NCBI RefSeq assembly: GCF_016755875.1
Contig: NZ_BNED01000005.1
Span: 5,780,001-5,844,000 of the forward strand
DNA from: Streptomyces spororaveus
Lineage (GTDB): Bacteria; Actinomycetota; Actinomycetes; Streptomycetales; Streptomycetaceae
Length of the DNA: 64,000 bases
Reading direction: 5' to 3'
This document shows, one piece after another, positions 23,961 through 32,648 of this stretch (within the stretch, counting starts at the first letter, position 1; every line of letters starts with the position of its first letter). The notes under the pieces are model-generated. The model was not told the DNA's origin. It ran no database searches and saw only the letters and a program-made list of their open reading frames with translations. The position numbers and the translations under genes were made by a program.

Positions 23961-24711
23961 AGCGGAGCGTCTGAGCCGCGGCCGGGGCCCCCTCGTACGC
24001 GGCCTGTACGGGCGCGTACGGGCCCTGCGCGGCCATGGTGTTCTGCAGGTCCGTCAGCCTGCGGACGAAGAGGACGGCGAGTACGGCCGCGGCGACCATG
24101 AGCAGGTCGGAGCCGATGCCGAGGGCGGCGGCGGCCCCCCGCTCACCCGGGGTCTCGGCGCGCATGTAGACCATGCCGCTGATGCGGCCGGCGATCGATG
24201 CGACGATCCAGACCGCCCACCAGGCCGTGAGGGGCGCGGCGGAGACCCGGACGGGGGAGCCGTCGGGCTTCAGCTGGGTGCTGGCCCGCCAGATCTGCCG
24301 TGCGGTGACGAACGGCATGAACAGGTGGGCGACCGGGATGAACCACCAGCCGACGGCCCAGCCGCGGCCCAGGCTGAAGGCGGTGGCCGCGAAGATCTCG
24401 CCGTTGACGCGCACACGGTGGAACCACACGAGGAAGACGACGGCGGTGGCGAGGTACGCCAGCAGCTGGAAGATCCCCGCGAGGCCGGTCAGGATGTCCG
24501 ACAGGTCGGTCATGGAGCTGGAGACCCGGGCGGGGTCCGCGTCGAGGTCGTTCATCAGCGACAGGGTGAAGGCGTTGGTCCCGGCCGAGAGCAGGTTGAT
24601 CCCGCCCGCCACGCACAGGAGCACGGTCAGCGCGGTCGCGAGGCCCTGGGGCGATCTCAGGACGTCGCCGTACTGCGGTGGCGGCGGTGTTCCGGGCGCG
24701 TTGAAGGACAT
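23959..24711 (-). CDS. DUF4328-domain membrane protein
   Basis: 250 residues with about six hydrophobic segments. Family landmarks are VVFLVWFHRVRVNGEIF, RGWAVGWWFIPVAHLFMPFVTARQIWRAS and WWAVWIVASIAGRI. DUF4328 proteins are actinobacterial membrane proteins of unknown function. The N-terminus is Pro-rich (APGTPPPPQYGDVLR). The TAG stop lies at the edge of the MITE-like element. Confidence 0.82.
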   Translation of the reverse strand: MSFNAPGTPPPPQYGDVLRSPQGLATALTVLLCVAGGINLLSAGTNAFTLSLMNDLDADPARVSSSMTDLSDILTGLAGIFQLLAYLATAVVFLVWFHRVRVNGEIFAATAFSLGRGWAVGWWFIPVAHLFMPFVTARQIWRASTQLKPDGSPVRVSAAPLTAWWAVWIVASIAGRISGMVYMRAETPGERGAAAALGIGSDLLMVAAAVLAVLFVRRLTDLQNTMAAQGPYAPVQAAYEGAPAAAQTLR

Positions 24712-24859
24712 GACGGTGTACCCCCCACGGGAATGTATGACATGGCAAAGCCGCCGGTCAGCCCGTTGCAGGGCCCGGCGCGCGGTCGGCTGAACCTATG
24801 CCGTTCCCGGGCCCGCGTCCAGAAGATTCTTCCGGCCGGTGGTGGCCCGCGTGGCGCCG

Positions 24860-25282
24860 TCAGGCCAGCATGCGCTTGAGCAGGTCCCGCAGGACCGTCC
24901 GCTCCTGGGCGGACAGTCCGGCCAGTGGCTCGCGGGCGAAGTCCAGCGACTCGCGCAGCCGCTCCGCGGTCCGCGTGCCCTCCTCCGTGGGGGCGGCCAG
25001 CTTCACCCGGCGGTCGGCCGGGTCGGGGCGGCGCTCGACCAGGCCGCGGGTCTCCAGCCGGTCGACGATGCCGGTCACGTTCGAGGGCTCGCACCGCAGC
25101 TTCAGCGCGATGCGCCGCATCGGCATGGGCTCCAGGGCGAGCATGTTGAGCACCTTGGCCTGGGCGCCGGTGAGCTGGTGACTGGCGGCCGCGTGCTCGT
25201 ACTCCATGTGATAGCGGGCCACGACGTCGCCGATGAGTTCGACGACTTCGATGGTCACTGGGTCTATGCGACGACTGGGCAT
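24860..25282 (-). CDS. MarR-family transcriptional regulator
   Basis: 140 residues with a winged helix-turn-helix (LTGAQAKVLNMLAL...RRIALKLRCEPSNVTGIVDRLETRGLVERRPDPADRRVKL). That is the full MarR pattern, including the DxRxxxL wing. The single Cys (Cys64) sits in the recognition helix region, not at the N-terminal OhrR redox position. The start at 25282 gives normal family length. It is divergent from the oxidoreductase/Ohr genes and is the natural candidate to control them through the AT-rich gap between. Confidence 0.87.
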   Translation of the reverse strand: MPSRRIDPVTIEVVELIGDVVARYHMEYEHAAASHQLTGAQAKVLNMLALEPMPMRRIALKLRCEPSNVTGIVDRLETRGLVERRPDPADRRVKLAAPTEEGTRTAERLRESLDFAREPLAGLSAQERTVLRDLLKRMLA

Positions 25283-25377
25283 GGAACCAGCGTACCCATT
25301 TACTTGACAACATGAAATATCTAGGCGCATGGTTGTTTCACCCAGTGAAGCAATTTCGTTCTGACCAGGAGCGCCGC
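25283..25377. promoter_or_regulatory. AT-rich divergent control region between MarR and oxidoreductase
   Basis: This gap is much more AT-rich than its surroundings. It holds TTGACA at 25304-25309 and an imperfect dyad (ACAACATG at 25307-25314, CATGGTTGT at 25328-25336), a plausible MarR operator. No good -10 hexamer sits at standard spacing from the TTGACA, so promoter positions remain uncertain. Confidence 0.4.
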
Positions 25378-26400
25378 ATGTCTCAGATCCCCGCCGTCAG
25401 CCGCGAGTGGCACCTCGTCCGTCGCCCGCAGGGCTGGCCCGTCGCCGAGGACTTCGCCCTGCGCGAGGTGCCCGTGTCCGCCGAGCCCGCCGCCGGCCGG
25501 ATCCTCGTGCGCAACCTGTACATGTCCGTCGACCCCTACATGCGCGGCCGGATGAACGACGCCAAGTCCTACATCCCGCCCTTCCAGCTCGACGAGCCGA
25601 TGCAGGGCGGCGCGGTCGGCGAGATCGTCGCCTCCTCCGCCGAGGGCTTCGCCGTCGGCGAGCACGTCCTGCACCCCTTCGGCTGGCGCGAGTACGCGGA
25701 CCTCGAGGCCGCCCACGCCGTCAAGGTGGACGCCTCGCTCGCCCCGCTCTCCGCCTACCTCGGCGTCCTCGGCATGCCGGGCCTGACGGCCTACGCCGGA
25801 CTCTTCGAGGTCGCCTCCTTCAAGGAGGGCGACTCCGTCTTCGTCTCCGGCGCCGCCGGTGCCGTCGGCAGCCTCGTCGGCCAGTTCGCCAAGATCAAGG
25901 GCGCGTCCCGGGTGATCGGCTCCGCCGGCTCGGACGAGAAGGTGACGCTGCTCACGGAGAAGTACGGTTTCGACGCCGCCTTCAACTACAAGAACGGTCC
26001 CGTCGCCGAGCAGCTGCCGGCCGCCGCCCCCGAGGGCATCGACGTCTACTTCGACAACGTCGGCGGTGACCACCTGGAGGCCGCCATCTCCTCGATGAAG
26101 GTGAACGGCCGGGCCACCCTGTGCGGCGCGATCGCCGGCTACAACGACACCGAGGCCGCCCCCGGTCCGCGCAACCTGATGCAGGTCATCGGCAAGCGCC
26201 TGCGCCTGCAGGGCATCCTCGTCAACGACCACAACGGACTGCAGCAGCAGTTCGTCCAGGACGTCGCCGGATGGCTGCGTTCCGGCGAGCTGCGGTACGA
26301 CGAGACGGTCGTCGAGGGCGTCGAGAACGCCACCTCCGCCTTCCTCGGCATGCTGCGCGGCGAGAACACCGGAAAGATGATCGTTTCTTTCACCGGTTAG
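25378..26400 (+). CDS. NADP-dependent oxidoreductase (zinc-independent MDR, leukotriene-B4-dehydrogenase-like)
   Basis: 340 residues. The N-terminal family signature is RNLYMSVDPYMRGRMND. The Rossmann NADP site is GDSVFVSGAAGAVGSLVGQFAKIKG. It ends with GENTGKMIVSFTG. No zinc-binding Cys cluster is present. The expected role is NADPH-dependent reduction of alpha,beta-unsaturated carbonyls or quinones. It starts with an AGGAG ribosome-binding site and lies 64 bp before the Ohr gene, consistent with a reactive-electrophile and peroxide detoxification operon under the divergent MarR protein. Confidence 0.88.
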   Translation: MSQIPAVSREWHLVRRPQGWPVAEDFALREVPVSAEPAAGRILVRNLYMSVDPYMRGRMNDAKSYIPPFQLDEPMQGGAVGEIVASSAEGFAVGEHVLHPFGWREYADLEAAHAVKVDASLAPLSAYLGVLGMPGLTAYAGLFEVASFKEGDSVFVSGAAGAVGSLVGQFAKIKGASRVIGSAGSDEKVTLLTEKYGFDAAFNYKNGPVAEQLPAAAPEGIDVYFDNVGGDHLEAAISSMKVNGRATLCGAIAGYNDTEAAPGPRNLMQVIGKRLRLQGILVNDHNGLQQQFVQDVAGWLRSGELRYDETVVEGVENATSAFLGMLRGENTGKMIVSFTG

Positions 26401-26464
26401 GCTCACTGCACACCGTCGTGATCGTGGGCGCGACTCACGGCGATTACCAGGAGGATTTTCCTTT

Positions 26465-26887
26465 ATGTCCATCCAGCAGTCCGACGTCGCCTACACCGCT
26501 GTCGCCACCGCCGAGAACGGCCGCGACGGCCGCGTCGCCACCAACGACGGTCAGCTCGACGTCGTCGTGAACCCGCCGAAGGAGCTCGGTGGCAGCGGCG
26601 CCGGCACCAACCCGGAGCAGCTGTTCGCCGCCGGCTACAGCGCCTGCTTCCAGGGCGCCCTGGGCGTCGTCGCGAAGAACGTGAACGCCGACATCTCCGG
26701 CTCCACGGTCACCGCCGAGGTCGGCATCGGCAAGAACGACGACGGCTTCGGCCTGATCGTCAAGATCTCCGCCGTGATCCCGAACGTGGACGCCGCCACC
26801 GCCAAGGACCTCATCGAGAAGGCCCACGAGGTCTGCCCGTACTCCAAGGCCACCCGCGGCAACATCACCGTCGAGCTCGCCGTCTGA
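26465..26887 (+). CDS. ohr: Ohr-family organic hydroperoxide resistance protein
   Basis: 140 residues of the Ohr/OsmC fold. The two redox cysteines are visible: Cys61 in AAGYSACFQGAL and Cys124 in HEVCPYSKATRGN. The thiol peroxidase reduces organic hydroperoxides, usually with lipoylated proteins as donors, in the cytoplasm. Full family length. A strong hairpin follows. Confidence 0.92.
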   Translation: MSIQQSDVAYTAVATAENGRDGRVATNDGQLDVVVNPPKELGGSGAGTNPEQLFAAGYSACFQGALGVVAKNVNADISGSTVTAEVGIGKNDDGFGLIVKISAVIPNVDAATAKDLIEKAHEVCPYSKATRGNITVELAV

Positions 26888-26904
26888 TCCGGCGCTCGCA
26901 GCGC

Positions 26905-26936
26905 GAAGGCCGCACCCCGACCGGGGTGCGGCCTTC
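26905..26936 (+). terminator. hairpin terminator after ohr
   Basis: A perfect 14-bp stem, GAAGGCCGCACCCC and GGGGTGCGGCCTTC, with a GACC loop, 17 bp after the ohr stop. There is no T-run, as is common in Streptomyces. Confidence 0.8.
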
Positions 26937-26952
26937 GCCGTAAACTGGCCCC

Positions 26953-27753
26953 ATGCGTGATCTTGCGGGGGGCTTCCGGTATCTGCTGGCCGGACAGCGA
27001 TGGGTGTTCCGCCACGGCCGGTGGCTGGGCTTCGGGCTGCTGCCCGGGCTCGTCGCGCTCGTCCTCTACGCCGGCGCCCTGATCGGGCTCGGGTACGGGG
27101 CCGACGACCTGACCGCCTGGGCCACGCCCTTCGCCGACGACTGGTCCGCGCCCTGGCTCTCGCTCTTCCGCGGCTTCCTGACCGCCCTGTTCTTCGGCCT
27201 CGGACTCTTCCTCGCGGTGATCACCTTCACGGCCGTGACCCTGCTGATCGGCCAGCCGTTCTACGAGTCCCTCTCGGAGCAGGTCGACCGCAGCGAGGGC
27301 GGCGAGGTGCCGCAGTCGGGGCTCCCGCTCTGGCTGGAGCTGTGGATCTCGGCCCGGGACAGCGTCAAGGTGCTCGCGCGCGTGCTGCTGTACGGGATCG
27401 TGCTCTTCGCCCTCGGTTTCCTCCCGGTGATCGGGCAGACGGTGGTCCCGGTGCTCGGCTTCTGCGTCTCCGGTTACTTCCTGACCCAGGAGCTGACCGC
27501 CGTGGCCCTGCAGCGGCGCAAGGTGGAGCTGCCCGACCGGCTGGAGCTGATGCGCTCGCGCCGGCTGCTGGTACTGGGCTTCGGGGTGCCGCTGGTGCTG
27601 GCGTTCCTGGTGCCGCTGGTCGCGGTGTTCCTGATGCCCGGCGCGGTCGCCGGGGCCACGCTGATGGCCCGCGACCTCGTACGGACCGACGAGGCCCCGG
27701 CCGCCGAAACCACCCCCGCGGGTTTCGGACCGCCGCCGCCCGCGTACTCCTAG
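26953..27753 (+). CDS. EI24-domain (CysZ-like) membrane protein
   Basis: 266 residues with about five membrane segments. The EI24/CysZ-family landmarks are FRYLLAGQRWVFRHGRWL at the start, LLIGQPFYESLSEQVDR after the second helix pair, and a late FLVPLVAVFLMPGAVAGATLM. CysZ is a sulfate transporter, and the function of the actinobacterial members is not established. The tail is Pro-rich and disordered. The start is the ATG at 26953. Confidence 0.83.
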   Translation: MRDLAGGFRYLLAGQRWVFRHGRWLGFGLLPGLVALVLYAGALIGLGYGADDLTAWATPFADDWSAPWLSLFRGFLTALFFGLGLFLAVITFTAVTLLIGQPFYESLSEQVDRSEGGEVPQSGLPLWLELWISARDSVKVLARVLLYGIVLFALGFLPVIGQTVVPVLGFCVSGYFLTQELTAVALQRRKVELPDRLELMRSRRLLVLGFGVPLVLAFLVPLVAVFLMPGAVAGATLMARDLVRTDEAPAAETTPAGFGPPPPAYS

Positions 27754-27773
27754 GCCGTCTCGGTTCGGGCCGC

Positions 27774-28661
27774 CTACCGCTTCAGCAGCAGGACGGCCCC
27801 CGTCGTGTCCTCCCCGCCGTGCGCGGCCGGGTCCGCGGCGAGCCGCCGGCGCAGCAGGTCCACGTACGGGGAGACCAGCTCGGTGCTGACGCCCTGCTCC
27901 TCGGTGGTCCGCAGCATGGTGCCGCTGCCCACGACCTGCATGGCCAGGCTGGACACCACTCCGGAGGTGAAGTCCCCCGAGGTCAGCCGCTCGGCGGCGT
28001 TGCCGGCGAAGAAGCCCATCGCGCCGAGCCACTCGGACAGCAGCGGAGCCAGGTCCTTCGGGGCGATGTCCTCGTCCGCGATCAGTGCGTAGGCGTGCGA
28101 GATACCGGCGAACATCCCCCACATCGCGCTGAGCAGCGCCACGTCGTGCAGGGCCGCGTGCCCGGGGTCCTCACCGACGAAGCGGGCCCCGGCCGGCACC
28201 TCCAGGACGGCCCGGTGGGCTTCGAAGAGCGCGCGGGAGCCGCTGTGGAAGACGTACCCGCCTGCCTCGGGGACGCCGATCATCGTCGGCGTGGCCATGA
28301 TCCCGCCGTCCAGGTAGCGGGCGCCGCGCGCCTCGGCCCAGGCGGCGCGGGCGCGCGCCTCGCCGGGCGTGCCGGTGGTGAGGTTGACGAGGTCCTTGCC
28401 GGTCAGGTCGATGCCGTCGAGGGCGGCGCCGACGCTGGCGTCGTCCAGCAGGCAGACCACGACCAGCGGGCTCGCGGCGACCGCGTCGGCCGCGGTCGCC
28501 GCGACGGACGCCCCTTCGGAGGCCAGGGCCCCGGCCTTGGCGGCGGTGCGGTTCCAGACGGTCAGGGAGTGTCCGGCGGCGAGCCAGGTGCGGGCGAGGG
28601 CGGTGCCCATGTCGCCGAGGCCGAGGAGGGTGAGGGAATGGTGCGGCGTGGTGTCGGTCAT
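27774..28661 (-). CDS. NAD(P)-binding beta-hydroxyacid / imine-reductase-like dehydrogenase
   Basis: 295 residues. The Rossmann start is LTLLGLGDMGTALARTWLAAGHSLTVWNRT. VNLTTGTPGEAR and GARYLDGGIMATPTMIG are also visible, followed by a C-terminal helical domain including WGMFAGISHAYALI. This pattern fits the imine-reductase-like branch of the 6-phosphogluconate/3-hydroxyisobutyrate dehydrogenase family. The substrate is unknown. Divergent from an HxlR regulator 97 bp away, its likely controller. Confidence 0.85.
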   Translation of the reverse strand: MTDTTPHHSLTLLGLGDMGTALARTWLAAGHSLTVWNRTAAKAGALASEGASVAATAADAVAASPLVVVCLLDDASVGAALDGIDLTGKDLVNLTTGTPGEARARAAWAEARGARYLDGGIMATPTMIGVPEAGGYVFHSGSRALFEAHRAVLEVPAGARFVGEDPGHAALHDVALLSAMWGMFAGISHAYALIADEDIAPKDLAPLLSEWLGAMGFFAGNAAERLTSGDFTSGVVSSLAMQVVGSGTMLRTTEEQGVSTELVSPYVDLLRRRLAADPAAHGGEDTTGAVLLLKR

Positions 28662-28758
28662 GACGATTAGCCTGGTGGCGGGCGGTGGAGCGCTCAAGTA
28701 CGCACTTCGGAGTGGGTGGTTACCCCGAGGTGAGCGAGCAGGTGGGGAGGGGTGTGCG

Positions 28759-29088
28759 GTGGCACGAAGGCCTGGTGCGGAACACTGCGGGATCTCCGCG
28801 GCGATGTCCGTGATCGACGGGAAGTGGAAGGTGTCGCTCCTGTGGGTGCTGGATCAGCGGCCCCACCGGTTCGGTGAACTGCGCAGGCTCGTCCCGGGTG
28901 TCTCCGAGAAGGTGCTCGCCGCCCAGCTGCGCGAGCTGGAGACGGACGGCATCGTGCACCGCGAGGTGTACGAGGAGGTCCCGCCGCGCGTCGAGTACTC
29001 CCTGACCCCGCTGGGCCAGGACCTGAACACGGCCCTGAAGCCTCTGGGGGCGTGGGGCGGCAAGCACCTGCTGGCCGACACCGCGTGA
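28759..29088 (+). CDS. HxlR-family transcriptional regulator
   Basis: 109 residues from a GTG preceded by GGGGAGGGG. HxlR landmarks are the N-terminal Cys (AEHCGISAAM), VIDGKWKVSLLWVL, RFGELRRLVPGVSEKVLAAQLRELETDGIVHR, and PPRVEYSLTPLG. The conserved Cys can act as a redox or electrophile sensor in this family. The likely target is the divergent dehydrogenase. Confidence 0.88.
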   Translation: MARRPGAEHCGISAAMSVIDGKWKVSLLWVLDQRPHRFGELRRLVPGVSEKVLAAQLRELETDGIVHREVYEEVPPRVEYSLTPLGQDLNTALKPLGAWGGKHLLADTA

Positions 29089-29092
29089 GCGC

Positions 29093-29815
29093 CTACGTGC
29101 GCGGCTGCACCCACAGCGCCTCGGCGACGGCGCACAGTTCGCCGTCGGCGGTGGCCACGGCCGTGCCCACGGTGTACTTGCGGCCCGAGCTCGACCGCAT
29201 CCAGGCGTAGGAGATCAGCCCCTTGCCCACCGGAACCGGCCGCAGCAGCCGGGCACCGAGCGCGGCGGTGACCGCACCGGCCCCGCGGCCGTCGAGCAGC
29301 CGCCCGGCCGCGTTCCCGGGGCAGTCCAGCGCGCCCCACACCAGCTCGGGCGGCAGCAGCCCGTCCGCACCGCCCAGTCCGGGGGCGGGGGTCCAGGCCG
29401 AGGCGACCAGCTCGCGGCCCGGCACGGCACCGCAGTGCAGGCGCAGCCCGGTGGCGGGCGTCCGGTCCAGGCCGCAGCCGAAGCAGTCGGGCTGACCGTC
29501 CGGCGGGTCCGCCCGGAAGGCCTCGGCGGCCGCCACGGCCCGGTCCCAGGAGGGGGCTTCGGGGATGTCCGCGCCGGGGGACCCGACCGGGGTCGCCACG
29601 GCCAGCAGCAGCTCGCCGTCCGTCAGCTCGCAGCCGCCGTCCACGGTCGCGGCGAGCCGCACCGGCGCCCCGGTCGGCACGGGCCGCCGGAAGTCCACCC
29701 GTACGTCCGCGGCGGCGGCGCGGGAGGCGAGTACGCCCGCCACGTAGCCGCCGAAGGCCACCCCCGGATAGCCGTGGAGGTGTTCCGGCACCGTGATCGT
29801 CTCGAAGTCGCTCAT
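29093..29815 (-). CDS. hotdog-fold (thioesterase-like) protein
   Basis: 240 residues. HLHGYPGVAFGGYVAGVLASRAA and a later LVWGALDCPGNAAGRLLDG are consistent with two hotdog repeats. A CFGCG motif sits in the middle (QPDCFGCGLD) and the C-terminus runs KYTVGTAVATADGELCAVAEALW. Thioesterase-superfamily proteins of this length are common in Streptomyces, and the substrate is unknown. It is the last gene of a LysR/nitrilase/hotdog minus-strand unit, 13 bp after the nitrilase stop. Confidence 0.7.
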   Translation of the reverse strand: MSDFETITVPEHLHGYPGVAFGGYVAGVLASRAAAADVRVDFRRPVPTGAPVRLAATVDGGCELTDGELLLAVATPVGSPGADIPEAPSWDRAVAAAEAFRADPPDGQPDCFGCGLDRTPATGLRLHCGAVPGRELVASAWTPAPGLGGADGLLPPELVWGALDCPGNAAGRLLDGRGAGAVTAALGARLLRPVPVGKGLISYAWMRSSSGRKYTVGTAVATADGELCAVAEALWVQPRT

Positions 29816-29828
29816 GGCGCCCACCTCA

Positions 29829-30548
29829 TCACACCCGGCCCGTGGCGACGGAGGCCGTCACCACCGAGGGCGTACGGTCGTCCGCCTCGGCCAGCAGGGC
29901 ACCGCCCGGGGCCCACACGGCCGAGCGGCCGCAGCCGGTCCACGCGCCGGCCCGGCCGACGTGGTTGGCGAGGACCACGTACAGGCCGTGCTCCCGCGCG
30001 ATCCCCGGGTGCACGGTGGCGCGCTCACGGATCCCGTCCCCCGTCCCGTACAGGGAGCTCGCCAGATGGACCCGGCAGCCGTCGGCGGCGCCCCGGCCGG
30101 GCAGTTCGGGGAAGTGGTTGTCGAAGCAGATGCCCAGGGAGAAGCGGATTCCGCCGAGTTCGAAGCGCCCGTCGGCCTCGCCGCGCTCGAAGACCTCCTG
30201 CTCGTGCCGGTACAGGTGCTGCTTCGCGTACGTCGTCACGTGCGCGCCGTCCGCGTCGTGGACCAGCGTCGCGAGGGCGGGCCGCGGGCCGCCGGTGGGC
30301 AGGGCCACGTTCACCGCGGTGGCGATCCCCGCGGAGCGCAGCGGATCCAGCCGGGGGTCGTCGGCGGCCGTCCACAGGCCCGGGTCGGCGGCCAGCGCGG
30401 CGAGCTCGTAGCCGGTGAGCGCGAGCTCGGGGAACACCACCAGCGCGGCCCCCTGCGCGCGGGCCTCGGCGGCGAGGTCCGCGGCCCGCGCGACATTGGC
30501 GCGGACGTCGGCGGGCGTGCAGGTCAGCTGGGCTGCGGCGATCTTCAC
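29829..30548 (-). CDS. carbon-nitrogen hydrolase (nitrilase superfamily)
   Basis: 239 residues with the complete nitrilase triad: Glu41 in VVFPELALTGYE, Lys109 in TYAKQHLY, and Cys141 in LGICFDNHFPE. It is an amidase/ureidase-type enzyme acting on an unknown C-N bond. It starts 4 bp after the stop of the LysR gene, so it is cotranscribed with it. Confidence 0.88.
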   Translation of the reverse strand: MKIAAAQLTCTPADVRANVARAADLAAEARAQGAALVVFPELALTGYELAALAADPGLWTAADDPRLDPLRSAGIATAVNVALPTGGPRPALATLVHDADGAHVTTYAKQHLYRHEQEVFERGEADGRFELGGIRFSLGICFDNHFPELPGRGAADGCRVHLASSLYGTGDGIRERATVHPGIAREHGLYVVLANHVGRAGAWTGCGRSAVWAPGGALLAEADDRTPSVVTASVATGRV

Positions 30549-30552
30549 CAGG

Positions 30553-31470
30553 TCAGGATGCCAGCCCGGCGGCGACCTCCTGGAGCAGGGCCAGGAAGAC
30601 GAGGGCGGCGGGGGAGGGGGTGATCCCGCGCGGGGTGGCGGCGTAGATCCGGCGGCGCGGGGTGTCGTCCGGGTGCAGGGGGACGAGCGCGAGGTCGGCC
30701 CGCGCCGAGGAGGCGGCGAGGGCCGGGACCAGGGTGACGCCGAGCCCGGCCGCGACGAAGCCCTGCTTGGCGATCCAGTCGGCGGCGACGAAACCGGTGC
30801 GCGGGCGGAAGCCGCCGGCGAGCGCGGAGTGCATCAGGGTCTCCTCGGGCCGGGTGTCGGCCGCGATCCACTCCTCGTCGGCCAGCTCGGCCAGCCGTAC
30901 ACCGGCACGCCCCGCGAGCCGGTGGCCGCCCGGCAGGGCCACGTACATCCGCTCGTCCAGCAGGTGGTGCGGGGTGCAGCCGCCGGGCGGCTCCGCGGAG
31001 GTGCAGGCGACGACGGCGAGGTCGAGGTCCCCGGCGGCGAGCAGGGCCAGGTGCTTGGCGGAGGGGCCCTCGGTGCGGCTGACGGCCACGGCGGGGTGGC
31101 GGGCCCGGAAGGCTGCCAGCGTGCGGGGCAGCAGGGCGGCGTCGGCGGTGGAGAAGGCGCCGATCCGCAGCCGCCCGGCGCCGAGGGTGCGCAGCGCGTC
31201 GAGTTCGGCGCGGGCCGTGCGCAGCCGCTCGCCGACGGCCTCGGCGTGCGGGAGCAGGACGCGGCCGGCCTCGGTCAGCCGGACCCCGCGGGGCAGCCGG
31301 TCGAAGAGCGGGGTCCCCCACTCGTCCTCCAGGGTCTGGACCTGCCGGGAGACCGCGGACTGGGTGTAGCCCAGGGACCGGGCGGCGGCGGTGAGGGAGC
31401 CCAGGCGGGCCACGCGCAGGAAGACCTCGTACAGGCTGTGCGAAGAGGGCATGCGGGCCATGTTAGACAT
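30553..31470 (-). CDS. LysR-family transcriptional regulator
   Basis: 305 residues from the ATG at 31470; in-frame starts up to 31521 exist. The N-terminal helix-turn-helix is FLRVARLGSLTAAARSLGYTQSAVSRQVQTLE. The C-terminal half is a substrate-binding-like effector domain (GAFSTADAALLPRTLAAFRARHP...GLGVTLVPALA). It heads a unit with the nitrilase and hotdog genes, which is unusual because LysR genes are more often divergent from their target. It is also divergent from the monooxygenase at 31569. Confidence 0.87.
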   Translation of the reverse strand: MSNMARMPSSHSLYEVFLRVARLGSLTAAARSLGYTQSAVSRQVQTLEDEWGTPLFDRLPRGVRLTEAGRVLLPHAEAVGERLRTARAELDALRTLGAGRLRIGAFSTADAALLPRTLAAFRARHPAVAVSRTEGPSAKHLALLAAGDLDLAVVACTSAEPPGGCTPHHLLDERMYVALPGGHRLAGRAGVRLAELADEEWIAADTRPEETLMHSALAGGFRPRTGFVAADWIAKQGFVAAGLGVTLVPALAASSARADLALVPLHPDDTPRRRIYAATPRGITPSPAALVFLALLQEVAAGLAS

Positions 31471-31568
31471 TCGCCGCTCGCATGGCGGGGCCGTGTCCGG
31501 TGTCATGACCGGGCCGGGCACGGGCAGTTGAGCCCGTCACGGTGGATCAATCTGCCTAAACTGCCTGT

Positions 31569-31892
31569 GTGATCTTCATTGTGGTGAAATTCCCCGTCAA
31601 GCCCGAATACGTCGACGCGTGGCCCGACAAGGTCGCGCCCTTCACCCGCGCCACCCGCGCCGAACCCGGGAACCTCTGGTTCGAGTGGTCGCGCAGCCTG
31701 GAGGAGCCGGACACCTACGTCCTGGTCGAGGCCTTCCAGGACGACGCCGCCGAGGCGCACGTCACCTCGGAGCACTTCCGCGCCGCGCTGGAGACCATGC
31801 GGCCGATGGTGACCCGTACGCCCGAGATCGTCAGCACCACCATCGAGGGTGCGAACGGCTGGAGCCGGATGGGCGAGCTCCGGATCGACTGA
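31569..31892 (+). CDS. putative quinol monooxygenase (ABM domain)
   Basis: 107 residues from a GTG. This is a dimeric ferredoxin-like ABM fold: IFIVVKFPVKPEYVDAW, then TRAEPGNLWFEWSRS and TYVLVEAFQDDAAEAHVTSEHFRAAL. The family includes YgiN-type quinol monooxygenases that need no cofactor. Divergent from the LysR gene 98 bp away. Confidence 0.85.
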   Translation: MIFIVVKFPVKPEYVDAWPDKVAPFTRATRAEPGNLWFEWSRSLEEPDTYVLVEAFQDDAAEAHVTSEHFRAALETMRPMVTRTPEIVSTTIEGANGWSRMGELRID

Positions 31893-31913
31893 GCCGCCTC
31901 CGGGAGCGACGGC

Positions 31914-32498
31914 CTACCCCCGGGTGCCGTCCGGGCCCCGCAGCAGGGTCAGGAAGGAGCGGAAGGCGGCGGGCATGTCCACCGATTCGGGGGCCAGCAG
32001 CCACTGGTACTGGAGGCCGTCCATGACCGCCGTCAGCAGCGGGGCCACCTGCTCCGGGGTGAGGCCGGACGGGAGGCGGTCACCGAACTCGGCGCGCAGC
32101 ACCGCCGCCATCTCCGAGCGGACCTGGGCGTAGCGCTCGGTGAAGAATTCCCGGGCCGGGTGTCCGTCGGTGACGCTCTCGCCCAGCAGCGCGGAGAAGG
32201 TCTGCACGATGCCGGGGCGCATGGCGTTGTACTCGACCAGCGAGTCCAGCAGGTCCAGGCGCCAGGTGTCGGCGGCGGAGCGCGAGCCGCCGCCCGTGTC
32301 CCAGCGGTCGCGTTCCTCCAGCACCGCGACGAGCAGGGCCTCCTTGGTCGGGAAGTAGTGCAGCAGCCCCTGCTGGGTCAGGCCCACGCGTTCGGCGACG
32401 GTGGCCAGGGACGCGCCCCGGTAGCCGCGCTCCGCGATCACCTCGACGGCCGCGCGGACGATCTCCCCGCGGCGCTCCTCGCTCCTCGCCCTGACCAT
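31914..32498 (-). CDS. TetR/AcrR-family transcriptional regulator
   Basis: 194 residues. The helix-turn-helix is AAVEVIAERGYRGASLATVAERVGLTQQGLLHYFPTKEALL. The C-terminal ligand domain ends with LQYQWLLAPESVDMPAAFRSFL. It is divergent from the GH3 beta-glucosidase across about 150 bp, so it probably represses that gene and senses a sugar or glycoside product. Confidence 0.88.
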   Translation of the reverse strand: MVRARSEERRGEIVRAAVEVIAERGYRGASLATVAERVGLTQQGLLHYFPTKEALLVAVLEERDRWDTGGGSRSAADTWRLDLLDSLVEYNAMRPGIVQTFSALLGESVTDGHPAREFFTERYAQVRSEMAAVLRAEFGDRLPSGLTPEQVAPLLTAVMDGLQYQWLLAPESVDMPAAFRSFLTLLRGPDGTRG

Positions 32499-32648
32499 CG
32501 GCCCGCACCCCTTCCCTTCACGCGCTGCGCCCTGCCCACAGGACCGTACGGCATCTAAATGTCACGAACACATTACGAACCCTACCGTTCAACAGGTAAC
32601 AGGTCCACGATGGGGGCACCGCACCGCACTCAACGAGGAGGCACGGCC

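Noticed and set aside
25304..25320. Consensus promoter starting with TTGACA
   Set aside because: No acceptable -10 hexamer lies 16-18 bp downstream, so only a general control region was annotated.
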